The translations under genes and the position numbers were made by a program. Shown one piece after another: positions 52,170 to 63,217 of a stretch of DNA of 64,000 nt; positions within the stretch are counted from its first letter, which is position 1; every line of letters begins with the position of its first letter. Below the pieces are notes generated by a model. That model did not search any database. It saw nothing but the letters and a program-made list of their open reading frames with translations, and was not told the DNA's origin. The DNA is from Lunularia cruciata (taxonomy: Eukaryota; Streptophyta; Marchantiopsida; Lunulariales; Lunulariaceae), in assembly GCA_948567375.1 (NCBI GenBank), contig OX419760.1:7688001-7752000 (forward strand), in the 5' to 3' direction.

Positions 52170-52581
52170 TGTAAAAGACTGAAACCGAGGAGAGAAATAG
52201 GAGAATGGAAACTTACATTGGGACACTTGAATGAGGGACAACTTCAAATGCCTAGCATGAACTTTGGCTTTGGTATTTATAGGTAGCATACAAGGCCCTT
52301 GAGAAGCTTCACAAGAAGCTTCCTCAAGCCACTTTCTTAGAGTGCAAGCCAAGTTAACTAGGAAGCTTCTCAAGCAGCTTCCTTCTAGAAGCCGCCTACT
52401 TGGCGTGCAAGCTAAGCTAGTTGGAAGCTTCTAGAAGCTACTTACTTAAGGTGCAAGCTAAGCTAACCGGGAAGCTTCCCAAGAAGCTTCCTAGATACTT
52501 CCGAAATATTCTAGACTAATTTGTTTTATGTGCTACTTCGTGAGCCTGATTGACTTCGTCGCTAAACTCCATATTGTTACA
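52170..52581 (-). repeat. Reverse chromovirus 3' LTR
   Basis: 412 bp, TGTAAAAGACTG to CCATATTGTTACA on the plus strand. It has lost part of one GAAGCTTC array. The complement of the polypurine tract (TATTCCCCCACCGC) follows at 52582-52596. Confidence 0.92.
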
Positions 52582-52629
52582 TATTCCCCCACCGCTAGTT
52601 GGTGACGTCCTCGTCGCCAGTGAAGCTTC

Positions 52630-53805
52630 GAATTCTTGGATGGCCGTCTGTGCATTGTAAAGGTGAGAAAGAGGTTCCCAGGTGGCATCATGAAGGGGAT
52701 ACCCTTTCCAAAGGACCTTGTACTTCGTATGTTGGCGACGGCCTTGTTGAATGTAGCGACGCGCAAGGATACGATCAACTTTGTACTCCTCATGATCATT
52801 GATAGGGATAGGAAGAGGGAGAGGTTGGACTCAAGAGGAAAAGGAAGAGGAGTTAAGAACAAAGGGTTTCAACTTGGAAATATGAAAGACAAGATGGATA
52901 CGCATGTGACAAGGCAAGGCAAGACGATAAGCAACAGGAAAGACAATTTGGGTGATATCAAAGGGTCCTATCCAATTAGGGGCAAGTTTACAAACTTGGG
53001 TATCAAGTGGGAGAGGGAGGTTACTAGAGGATAACATGACTTTATCACCAACTTCGAAGGTGAGATCTCGATGATGGTGGTCCGCATATTGTTTTTGGCG
53101 ATTCTGAGCAACAAGGAGGTGAGACTTGGCTTGTTGGAGAGATTGGGATATAGTGGTCAAGAATGTGGAAGTATGAGGAACCTGAGATGGAGGAGGAGCA
53201 AGAAGAGAATCTGGAACAAGCGGATCTTGGCCAAAATTGAGAAAGAAAGGAGAGAATCTGGTGCTTGCCTATTTGGAATTGTTGTAGGCAAATTCAGTAG
53301 CGGCAAGACATTCATCCCAATTGGTATGGTGGACATTGACAAAGGCACGCAACATATCCTCCAATGTACGATTTGCACGTTTGGTTTGTCCATCAATTTG
53401 AGGATGATAGGCCGTGGACAAAGCAAGCTTGGTGCCGAGTATCTGGAAGAGTGCTTGCCAAAACTTCCCGGTAAAGCAAGGATCACCGTCAGAGATGAGT
53501 ACACGTGGCATTCCATGATGCTTGAAGACATTGTTGAAGTAGATTTGCGCTAAGGTTGGAGTATCCACGGTATCACAGGTTGGTGCCAAGTGGATTTGCT
53601 TACTAAGCTTATCCACAAACACCACAATGGCGGTGTGTCCTTGTTTTGTCTTTGGCAAGGATGTGATGAGATCCAAGCTCACATGCTCCCAACGAGCTGA
53701 TGGAATGGCAAGCGGTTGAAGGAGTCCACCCGGCTTTTGGTTGCTGGCCTTGTTATGTTGGCAGCTCTCACACAGTCGGACAAATTCTTGAACATCCCGT
53801 GTCAT
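52630..53805 (-). pseudogene. Reverse chromovirus integrase and chromodomain
   Basis: The 178-codon frame 53269-53805 carries the integrase core: SLDLITSLPKTKQG (first Asp), RVLISDGDPCF (second Asp) and AYHPQIDGQTKRANRTLEDMLR (Glu). The next frame, 52831-53160, has the GPY/F-type module (APNWIGPFDI, HISKLKPFV). The chromodomain lies at about 52640-52800, where several substitutions break the frame. It is otherwise parallel to the forward copy. Confidence 0.88.
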
Positions 53806-54804
53806 GTTGGGCCACTACCATTGACATTGGAGGGTACCCAAGGTCTTGTCCACACCCATGTGACCAGCAATGGGTAAATCATGGGCTTCTTGAAGGCGCA
53901 CAAGTTGAAGATCACCTTTGGCTGGAACATAGATCCGGTCCACATGGAATAGAAGGCCTTCCTTGAAGGAGAAGGTGTTGTACTCCTTGTCACCTGTTGT
54001 TAGCCGACCATGTACCATTTGGAAGAAGGGATCTTGCTATAGAGCTAACCAAAACTCGTTATGAATCTTAGGATCAATTGACACCATCGTAATTGCTGCC
54101 GCAATGAGAGGAAGAGACTTCAAATCAGGTCGTTGTGATAGAGCATCAGGGATGACATGGAACCGACCTGGTTTGTACTCAAGTTTGATGTTGAACAATT
54201 GGAGTTGCTCTTCCTATCGATGATGTCGACTCTTCATGTGCTCTAGGTGTAAGGTCTGCAACAATGGCTTGTGATCAGTTTGCATGATCACTTGTTTCTC
54301 CAAGAGATAATGCCTCCATACCTTGGTGGCATATACCATAGCAAGTTGTTCCCAATCTTGAGCAGAGTAATTTCTTTCAGCTGTATTTAGTTGGCGAGAC
54401 ACAAAGGCAATAGGATGTAATCCATCTGGAAATTCTTGTTGCAACACAGCTCCAATTGCAAAGTTAGAAGCATCAAAATCAACCACACAAGGTAGTTGAG
54501 GATCATATGGTTGAAGAATGGGTCTTGAAGACACCATATGCTTTAACTTCTGGAATGCTTCTTCATGCTTGGTGGTCCATTGGAAGCTAGAGTTCTTTCC
54601 CAAGAGGTCAGTCAATGGTGCAGCCACGTGAGCATAATAGTGGATGAACCGTCGGTAAAAACTGGCCATTGAATGCTTATACTTTGATAGCATCCTTTGG
54701 GGTAGGCCAATCAGTAATGGCCTTGATCTTCTCTTCTTCCATCTTGATCCCCTCTGATGAGATCTTATGACCCAAGAAGGTAACCTCCTTCTGCCAAAAA
54801 GCAC
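53806..54804 (-). pseudogene. Reverse chromovirus RNase H and integrase zinc region
   Basis: The minus-strand frame 54214-54804 contains ASFYRRFIHYYAHVAAPLTDLLG and VDFDASNFAIGAVLQQEFPDG, ending in the LLQTLHLEHMKS region. Its first 45 residues are in a wrong frame because of a rearrangement near 54680. The frame 53815-54018 gives VPAKGDLQLVRLQEAHDLPIAG, the start of the integrase zinc domain. Confidence 0.86.
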
Positions 54805-54832
54805 ACTTTGACTTCTTGCATTAAAATTTCCA

Positions 54833-55654
54833 CTATCGTAGTCGTCTTAGGACTTCTCGCACATGATTCCTATGTTCTGCCTCTGTCCTACTATAGATTA
54901 AGATATCATCTAAGAACACTACCACGGACTGATCCAATAGTCCCTCCAACACCCGATGCATCTGATCCATGAAGACTGTTGGAGCATTAGTGAGTCCGAA
55001 AGGTAGAACTCTCCACTCAAAATGTCCATACCTTGTGCGAAAGGCAGTCTTTTGCACGTCCTCTCCTTCAATAGGAATTTGCCAATAGCCGCTACAAAGA
55101 TCTAGCTTGGAAAAGTAGCATGCTCCACTTAATTGATCAAGCAGGTCATCGATCCGAGGCAAGAGATATGCATTCTTCATGGTTTGCTTATTGAGCCCAC
55201 GGTAATCAATACAGAAACGAAGTCCTCCATCCTTCTTTGGAACAAATAGTATCGGTGCTCCCCACGGAGAGGTACTATGTCGTATGAAATCCTTCTCTAA
55301 CAACTCTATAAGTGTTGTTCGCAACTCCTCCAACTCCTCCAACTCCTTTGGTGAGAGCCGATAGATTGGTCTACTCACTGGAGTACTCCCTGGCAATAAC
55401 TCGATCTTGAAGTGCATACCTTGATCAGAGGGTAATCCCTTTGGCAGATCATCCGGAAACACATCTGCAAACTCTTGAACTATCCGATCAATCGTTGCTT
55501 GATGCGGCACCTGGCCCTCCTCAGATTGTTCTTGTGCAATCGGCTTGATCCACACCACGAATATAGACTTATCTTCCTCCAAAGCTTGCTCTATGGCTGC
55601 TTCATTAACAAACTTCCCTTCTAGGGACTCATCTCTCTTCCAAGCTTGCTCCAT
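54833..55654 (-). pseudogene. Reverse chromovirus reverse transcriptase
   Basis: A 273-codon open stretch covers almost the whole polymerase core: [55 protein letters not shown] and the catalytic [12 protein letters not shown]. It starts in the [14 protein letters not shown]-type repeats that link it to protease. It is the longest uninterrupted chromovirus frame in the window. Confidence 0.9.
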
Positions 55655-55792
55655 GGTTGCTTTCTTGGCAAACTTCCCATCTTGGGACTCATCTCCCTTC
55701 CAGATTTGCTCTATGGCTACCTTCTCAACAAACTTCCCATCTTGGGATTGACTATTCTTAGGTGTCTTACTCAGAGATGCTAGACAACCTAA

Positions 55793-57117
55793 TCAAAAAT
55801 TCCTACCTTGGTGTTGTACTTGAATTTGACTTCGAGTCCAATCGAATTGAACCTTATGACGTTCAAGCCAAGGTAGACCCAGAATGATATCATAGTGTAG
55901 AGGTGCCACTACAAACCTCATACATTCCAAATACTCCTTCCCAATCTTGAAGGTAACATGATGCGAGGTGCGGAATGCAGAACCTTTTCTACCATCCGCC
56001 ATCATCAAACTACTTCCAATCACGGGCTTGATAGGAATACCCAATTCCTTTGCTACTTGCATAGATATGCAATTCTTTGAACTTCCAGAATCAACCAAAA
56101 TCCTACAACCCCAATTAGATATCGTACCTTGCAAGTGAAGCAAATTTACATAGGTCGAGCCTTCAATCCCATTAGAACTAATCAACCTCCCAATAGGCGG
56201 CTCAAAATCTCCTATTGGGATTCTTCGTTTCCTTGATCATTCTGTTCCACAAACTCCATCTGGGCAACTTGACGAGGTTACCGATTCCTAAGTGGACATT
56301 CAACAATGCAATGTCCAACTTGGCAACAATAAAAGCAACCTCCATTTTGTCATAATCTTTCTCTATCTGTTGTGCCAAGTGGTCTTCATTGGATAACATC
56401 AATCTCCATTGGTACCGGTTCTTCCACTCGTGGTACTGGTAGGTTTTGTGTAGGTCGAGGTCGAGGTCGAGACCAAGTTGTCACAACTAAGGAATCAAAA
56501 CGCTCAGCCAATTGCATGGCTTCTTCTATGTTCTGTGGCTCTCGCATGGTCACCTCCAATCTGGTTTGTGACTTTAATCCTCGCACAAATCAATCCAAAA
56601 CTTCACCTTCTTGGATATTTGGAATTTGCATGATGATATTCTGAAATTGTGTGATGTAGCTTCTCACCAAGCCAATCTGCCTCAACTACGCCAATTTATC
56701 TTGTGCAGCTCGGGTGGCATTTATAGTCTGAAATTGACAAAGTATTGGATCCTTGAATTCTGCCCATGTCAAAATTGGTGTAACAATTTGTCGTTAAGCT
56801 CTTTCTACTTGGAATCGCCACCAAAGTTTTGCCACGCCATCCAACTGGCTAGAAGCCAAGAGAATTTTTTTTTGCTTGTCTTGAAGATTGGTGGCTTCAA
56901 AGTAACATTCACAGTCAAACACAAAATTCTCCACTGTGCCTCAAAGATTCTTGCCTTCAAACACCTTGGGTTTCGGAAATCAAATGCGATCTTCTCCATC
57001 TCAAATTGGCGCTCTATCTATCTGTTCTCGTCGTTGCTGGTCTCGTTCATCCAACAATCAAGTAAGATGCTTGATTTGTTGTTGCATTGCAAGAATAACA
57101 TATGGTATTGCCGCCAT
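55793..57117 (-). pseudogene. Reverse chromovirus Gag and protease
   Basis: Gag begins MAAIPYVILAMQQQ at 57117 on the minus strand and runs, with several stops, to a knuckle near 56290-56345. Protease (55793-56185) has ILVDSGSSKNC and LGLPWLERH. The domain order and the MEIDVIQ piece before the knuckle match the forward copy. Confidence 0.85.
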
Positions 57118-57376
57118 CGCTACTACTCTGTTCCACTACCCTCAGTTTATCTAGTTGATTAACACATAGATACAACACGTCCACCATTCTCCATAAGTTA
57201 CAACTGGAAGTATCAAGGGTTCCTCTGACACGGTGATCATATGTAGAAAATCCTGCCCAAAGCGTGAGGTGATGAATTGTGTGAAACAATGCTTTGGTAA
57301 TATCTGGACATGAAAGTCCTAATGGTTTGGCGGAAGTGGATTTGGTGGTCCATAAATTCCATCCATCCCATTCTTG

Positions 57377-57388
57377 CTCTGATACCAA
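57377..57388 (-). promoter_or_regulatory. Primer-binding site, initiator Met tRNA
   Basis: The plus strand reads GCTCTGATACCA, the complement of TGGTATCAGAGC, one base inside the 5' LTR, exactly as in the forward chromovirus. Confidence 0.92.
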
Positions 57389-57389
57389 T

Positions 57390-57814
57390 GTAAAAGACCA
57401 AAACCAAGGAGAGAAATAGGAGAATGGAAACTTACATTGGGACACTTGAATGAGGGAAAACTCCGAATGCCTAGCATGAGCTTTGGCTTTGGTATTTATA
57501 GGTAGCATACAAGGCCCTTGAAAAGATTCACAAGAAGCTTCCTCAAGCCACTTTCTTAGATTGCAAGCCAAGTTAACTAGGAAGCTTCTCAAGAAGCTTT
57601 CTTCTAGAAGCCACCTACTTAGCGTGCAAGCTAAGTTAGTTGGAAGCTTCTAGAAGCTTCCTTCTAGAAGCTACTTACTTAAGGTGCAAGCTAAGCTAAC
57701 CGGGAAGCTTCCCAAGAAGCTTCCTAGATACTTCCGGAATATTCTAGGCTAATTTGTCTTATGTGTTACTTCGTGAGCCTGACTGACTTCGTTGCTAAAC
57801 TCCATATTGTTACA
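57390..57814 (-). repeat. Reverse chromovirus 5' LTR
   Basis: 425 bp, TGTAAAAGACC to ATTGTTACA on the plus strand. It keeps the four-unit TTC/GAA array and the TATA box in reverse orientation and differs from its partner at 52170-52581 by substitutions and a deletion. Confidence 0.93.
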
Positions 57815-58930
57815 CAATTGGTCTAATGCCCCTTGTGTCCTTGTCCATTGCAAGAAGTAGACTAGCACCTATTACCCGACTAACAGACATAAGAATGTCT
57901 CCTCTCGCTACTACTGCAGTCATCTAAAACAACTTGGTAAAACCACTAGAAGAATCACCTATTTGAAAGCAATCTCTAAGGTTCTCATAAACCATCCTTG
58001 ACAAGCCTCTTGAGGAAAGGCAAGGGGCAGTGCACAATGCTTATGCAAAAAGCAACCATCAAGACATAAGGGCAGCTCCGGCTGATAATCTAAGACCTCT
58101 AGTGGTAGTCTCTCTACTGCCATAGGATGTAGTGAGCATAAGGAAGAGATAGTCTCATCAGTAAGACTAGCCATAGATAAAGGGTGTAGCACTCGTGCTA
58201 CTCTACTAAACTCTCCCGCCTGACCCAATGTCCTACATTGTCATAATCAAGTGGACTCTATGGTATCATGTGACAAAACCTGTCTCCTAAAGCTTGTAGC
58301 TCTAACAAACTCTCCATGAAGGGCCGCCCAATCCCCTACTTGAAATTGACAAAATCTAGCAACCACCTATCTATGCTCAATACCTCCCCTTCTAACATAA
58401 TGAAGATACCATCGAGGGAGTAAGAGGAATAAGAACCATGCTAACTCGTCCAAGGGATCACGTGCCAAACGATCAAGTGGTAGGCAAAAAGTCTATCTAG
58501 CCCCATCATGGAGTGTATGGGGTAGCCTATGGAGTAGACGTGGACATGGAAAACTAGTTTCAAATAACCCCAAAATGTAACCTTGTCTGTGAAACTAACC
58601 ACTCCCACCACTCGATCGATATTCTTAGAATGGTCAAGGAAAGGATAGAAGAAGCATGCATAATCCCAAGTGTCACTAGTGCCGATGTGGTCACTTGCCT
58701 CAAGTGGGCATCCCAAGTGGTCCAATCATAGTCCTTATGCATCCTTCCCATATGGGTCTTTACTCTTTGTGAGGTAAAGCGTCGATGACACACCGGGCAT
58801 GGTATATCTTGAGCCGCTCTAGACAACCCCACATGGTGTAGCCATGGTTAGCACAAGAATAACGATAGTAACCCATGATGCACTCCTCCATATTTCTCAT
58901 ACTTGCAAAACCACAACCCCTCACATCCCA
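57815..58930 (-). pseudogene. LINE-like element, 5' part (C2H2 finger and pre-RT region)
   Basis: Near the 5' end the minus strand encodes CPVCHRRFTSQRVKTHMGRMH, a C2H2-type zinc finger, in a 90-codon frame (58560-58832). A middle region has HPMAVERLPLEVLDYQPELPL and HKHCALPLAFPQEACQGW (57959-58228). The 3' end reads FTKLF, VVARGDILMSVSRVIGASLL and RGIRPI, the start of the polymerase, where the chromovirus is inserted. The N-terminal finger may bind nucleic acid. All frames are broken. Confidence 0.7.
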
Positions 58931-59909
58931 ATTCACATAAGAAAATATAATCTCTCCGAACGATCAAATCTAGAAACTCTCATAATTTTCAAAATTTTTG
59001 CACTAAATTTTAATGAAATTTAATCATGAAAACCAAAAAATTAAAAATGATAATTCTCAACACATCGCTCTCATTATATATGGATCATTATAAACACTAA
59101 AATATTCATAATTTTCTATTCAATTTTCCATAGTCTTCAATCTAGATACTAATTATCCCGGTTTTGAAAAACAAATAGAATCACTCTAAACCCTAAAAAT
59201 ATTCTTAACTTGTTACTCAATTCTGCAATGTCTTGAATCTAAATAATCGTGGAACCAGAATTGAAAAACGAAACGAATCTATTATTCACTCAAGTGCTAT
59301 ATGCTAGAAACCCTCATGGTGACCCTCATGGTACTAGAAAACCCTCACGGTACGGATCTTTCCTCTCACATCGCTCCCTCTCCTCTCCAGTCTCCACACT
59401 CTCCCGAGAGTGTTGAGACTTGTATAACTCCTAACCGAGATACTGGAGGGCAGATGCCTCATACCGATGCTATTGGGGCTTAGTCCCATTTACCCCTTTG
59501 TCTTTTCCTTGAACGACTTGCTTGGTGAGGTCTTATTTTCGCACGCGGTCGCATTTTCTCCATTGTCACAGTAGGTCACCGAGTAATGTCGTAGATCTCG
59601 AGTAAAATGCTGGGATAACTGTGCTGCAATATGGACATGACTCGTATTCCCGTGCTCCACATGACTCGAATTCACGTGCTCCACTTGTTTGGCGTAAGAA
59701 ATTGGGGCAGAGAGTCTTGTGTTATTAAAACGAGCAGAAAGTGGCGGATCGGAGGAGAGGTGTCCAATTCCGAACTCTCCCTGTAAATTCGTGAAAATTC
59801 GTGCAGATTTCTCCCTGTAACTAGCCCTTTGCGTACAAATTTACGAGGTGTCTGAAGATTCTGTGGAAAGAAAACCTTTCAAACCTTACTGTAGATCAAT
59901 CTGATCCTC
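58931..59909 (+). promoter_or_regulatory. Upstream region of the thioesterase gene
   Basis: AT-rich to about 59290, then a small unrecognised ORF (59301-59483) and a copy of the short retroposon (about 59488-59565), then the presumed promoter and 5' leader. No convincing TATA box could be fixed. Direct repeats such as CTCATGGT...CTCATGGTACTAGAAA lie near 59313-59345. Confidence 0.45.
59488..59565 (-). mobile_element. Diverged relative of the 82-bp retroposon
   Basis: The stretch CCTTGAACGACTTGCTTGG...GGTCTT...CGCGGTCGC keeps the spaced motifs of 27303-27384 (CCTTGTACGGCTTGATGG...GGTCTT...CGCAGTCGCC). The match is patchy. It lies about 370 bp upstream of the thioesterase start. Confidence 0.45.
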
Positions 59910-59972
59910 ATGAAATCGTTGAAGGAATTGGAAATGCATGGCATTCATGACTCTTGTCTTCGGTCGAAGTAG
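59910..59972 (+). other. Upstream ORF overlapping the thioesterase start
   Basis: A 20-codon ORF (MKSLKELEMHGIHDSCLRSK) starts at 59910 in a different frame and ends at 59972, overlapping the main ATG at 59938. If the transcript includes it, it could reduce initiation at the main start. The transcript start is unknown. Confidence 0.4.
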
Positions 59973-62900
59973 GTCGTGTTGTTTTGCCGTATCAGGTGTC
60001 ATCAGGTGCTCGGGTCTTGGAGGGTGTTGGTCTTTCTCAGCCTCCTCCGGCTCTGGGACAACTTCAAGTGAAGGACATAAGGAATCTGGATCCCTTGCAG
60101 AGCCAGGAAGGAAGGACGAAGACGAGCAAAAGAAGCCTAAAACATCTAGATTTTCTTCGAAGGTACTGAGACCTGAGAGTCCAATACGGTGGAATCTTCT
60201 AGACTCAATGAAGAAATCAGAGTCAATACCAGTGTTTTCCACGGTAAGCAATCCAGAGGATGGCGCGAACAGCATCAGCAAGCCTTTGAGTCTCTGGCCA
60301 GGGATGTATCATTCCCCTGTGACGGCAGCTCTCTGGAATGCGAGATCTACTATTTTGGAGAGAGCGTGGCTTGCCCCTAGTGATGGTCCTCCACAGGCGG
60401 CACTGCTTACAAAGACCCCGGAAGACAGCCGGACAAGTATTTTATATGCTCTGTCCACTGACAAGATTCTTCAAGAGCAATACAGAAATCCATGGCAAGG
60501 CGTACGGATAGGGAAGTTGCTTGAAGATCTCGATGCACTTGCGGGGACCATTGCCGTAAAGGTACTCCTACTGCGATTGAGCACCTTGGACTGAAGTCTC
60601 CTTTAAGATCACAGAGCAATAATGTTTCGCTTTCGACAGTCCTCCATCCATCGCCAAATTGTAGACTTCAGGTTCATAGTCGGTAGTTATGTTTTGGGTT
60701 GCTTCCCATTCACTGTCCGAAAATTTGGTAAATATTTTCTTCTGTATGTGATGCATAACAAAAGCATTCGGTTTTGTGCTCTGTGGATTCATTTAGAGGC
60801 CTACATCTGGGAGGACTTCAGTTTCTAGTTAATTTGGTGTTACAAGTTTCAATACCGAGTGATCATGAAATTTTCGTCTCGTAAGCTGTGAAAAACGTGA
60901 TTACAGTTAAATTATGCGTTGCACGAAAAGCAAAATTCGATTCTGGCTGCTGTGTTTAGTGCTGTTCTTACATCGTATGGTCTTCTCTTGGTCTCTTCTT
61001 ATGGTCGTACTTGTTTCTCTCCATGACCTCAGACTTGTGACAGACAAGTAGTAGTGATCAATAAAACTGACAATACTCACGACTAAGATTGAGTGGAAAG
61101 ATTTAGGGGTCTGCAAACTTCAGAATCTGATCGTAGATGCGGGACTCAGCATTGTGCAGACGATGACAGCACGACCAGACCATTAATGTTGGTCACAGCA
61201 TCCGTTGACAAGATTAGTCTTTTGAAACCAATACAATTGGACCAAGATCTGCAAATTGCAGGTGCCGTCGCTTGGGTTGGCCGATCTTCAATGGAGATTC
61301 GTATGGAGGTTATTCAGCCCGCGACAGGTATTCAACCTGAAACCAGACTAACACGTTTCCATATTCATTGTCTTTTCTGGGTAGTATGTGACCCTCTTCG
61401 ACCAGTGAAAAACCTCATTCAACTGGTTTTGCGTAATTTCTATGCCACCCGACTTTCAACGGACAATATCAGATCTGCTAGTCCCCTGCATCCTTTAGTG
61501 AAACAACGAGCACTCTTCTGATTTCAGTTTCAGCGTTTTCGAATAATAGCTTTGGTGAAGTACGGACCGAACTGATAAGTTAGGTTTCACTCAACGAACT
61601 CAAATAACAACACAATGCCTGTATATGTGAGATCATGAATTTCCGTTCATAGATTCTGCTCGCGGTTGCAGTGACGAACCAAGAATGAAACATTACCGAT
61701 CCTTGTCCTAGCGTAAATATAAGTGCACGATGCACGAAGTAACTAAGTATGAACTAATGATTATGTTTTGTTCCACGTATTTAGAAGCTGAAGTTACGGA
61801 GGATGACCTAGCCCTTATAGCAAACTTCACGTTTGTGGCCCGAGACTCGGTGACTAAGAAGGGAGCGCAAGTAAATCGCTTGCAACCTGAATCTGAGCAA
61901 GAGAAGAAGTTGTTTCAGGAAGGAGAGGTTAGAGATGCGAGAAGGAAGATACGAATGAAAGATTTGTCAGAAGGATCGAGAGCAGGGAAAGTTCCTTACG
62001 ACGCTGTCAAACTGCAAGCATTGCTTTCGGAAGGGCGTGTTTTGATGGAAATGCCCACTCTGGCTGATAGGAACAGCATTCTCATTCGAGACACTAGATT
62101 AGAAAATGCCATCATTTGCCAGCCTCAACAACGTAACATGCATGGGCGTATCTTTGGAGGCTTCCTGATGCGGCGAGCCTACGAGTTGTCATACACGACC
62201 TGCTATGTGTTTTGTGGAACCAAACCAGTCTTTTTGGAGGTTGACCATGTGGATTTTCGTCGTCCGGTACCACGCAGAACTTGCCAAGAATGGTTTCCAT
62301 GCTTTATCTTTCTTACAGAAGGCTTTGTCGTTATCAATATTGGAGCCAGATATTGAGCCAGCTTACTTTGAAGTTCACGTCTATTCTACACGGGCTATTT
62401 TCCTGAAATTTCACTCTTATCATTCCAGGTAGATGTCGGGGACTTGTTGCGGTTTAAAGCATGTGTTTTGTACACAGAAATGGATAGTAACGGTGATCCA
62501 CTAATTCACATCGAAGTCGTCGCGCATGTCACTCAACCTGAGCTAAAGACTAGTGAGGTAAACGTTGCTTGCCAGCTGCTCTTGTTTGTTTGGTTAAGTA
62601 GTAGTGCACATGCTTTGGAACCTGTGGATAACACCGTAGATACCTTAAGCGTAGATTGTGATAGCGTTGGTCCATTTGTTTCACGTTAAAGGATGAAAGG
62701 CTACTGAGCGTCCATGATTGCTCGTCTATCAAATGCCTCTTGTTTGATCATAGTGTATTCATTCTCTTTTTACGTACGCTGGACTACTGTAGTAATTCTC
62801 ATCGTAGACGCCAGGCTCCTCACTGCCCAAAAGGCAATTGGACGTTTCCTGATGGCAAAGGCACCTGTCAATCCGATGTAGATTGATCGTGGGGAGATAG

Positions 62901-63217
62901 CTGTACCTATGAGAACTGGAGCTTGTGGCATGTACTCTGAGCCAAAAATAACAAGCTGTGAACGTAATACCGGCTTCTAATCGTATCTTCTGTTACTCTA
63001 TCTGTGTTCTTTTTCTTTTGCTTTTTTTGAGCAGGTTTCCAACACTTTCTACTTTACATTCAGTAATGATCCGGAGAACCGAAAGGATGGAGCCGCTCCT
63101 ATTTTGAAAGTTGTGCCGTCACTCGAGGAAGAAGCTCGCATTGTTTTGTCCCGATATGATGCCGATCACCCAGTTAATTATCCTGTCCTCGTAAAACAGC
63201 ACTCTCAGTCTCGATAA
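59938..63217 (+). CDS. Acyl-CoA thioesterase, ACOT9/10-like, five exons
   Basis: Exons 59938-60561, 61150-61327, 61785-62266, 62429-62557 and 63035-63217 join in frame through GT-AG introns of 588, 457, 162 and 477 bp to about 530 residues. The first 40 residues are Arg/Ser-rich and lack acids, fitting an organelle-targeting peptide. Conserved landmarks of plant ACOT9-type proteins are present: KPLSLWPGMYHSPVTAALW, RIGKLLEDLDALAGTIAVK|HCADDD, VTASVDKI, LENAIICQPQQRNMHGRIFGGFLMRRA and EVDHVDFRRP|VDVGDLLRF, covering two HotDog domains. It should hydrolyse acyl-CoA to free acid and CoA, probably in mitochondria or plastids. All junctions restore expected family sequence. It is the only intact host gene here. 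Confidence 0.92.

Larger units (their letters stand above)
52170..57814 (-). mobile_element. Full-length Ty3/gypsy chromovirus, reverse
   Basis: 5.65 kb: 3' LTR at 52170-52581, chromodomain, integrase, RNase H, reverse transcriptase, protease, Gag, primer-binding site (57377-57388, complement), 5' LTR at 57390-57814. Flanks CAATC (52165-52169) and CAATT (57815-57819) form a 5-bp duplication with one transition. It belongs to the same family as 15776-21430 but was independently inserted in a LINE-like element. A local rearrangement near 54640-54690 and scattered stops make it inactive, though its frames are longer than in the forward copy. Confidence 0.95.
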
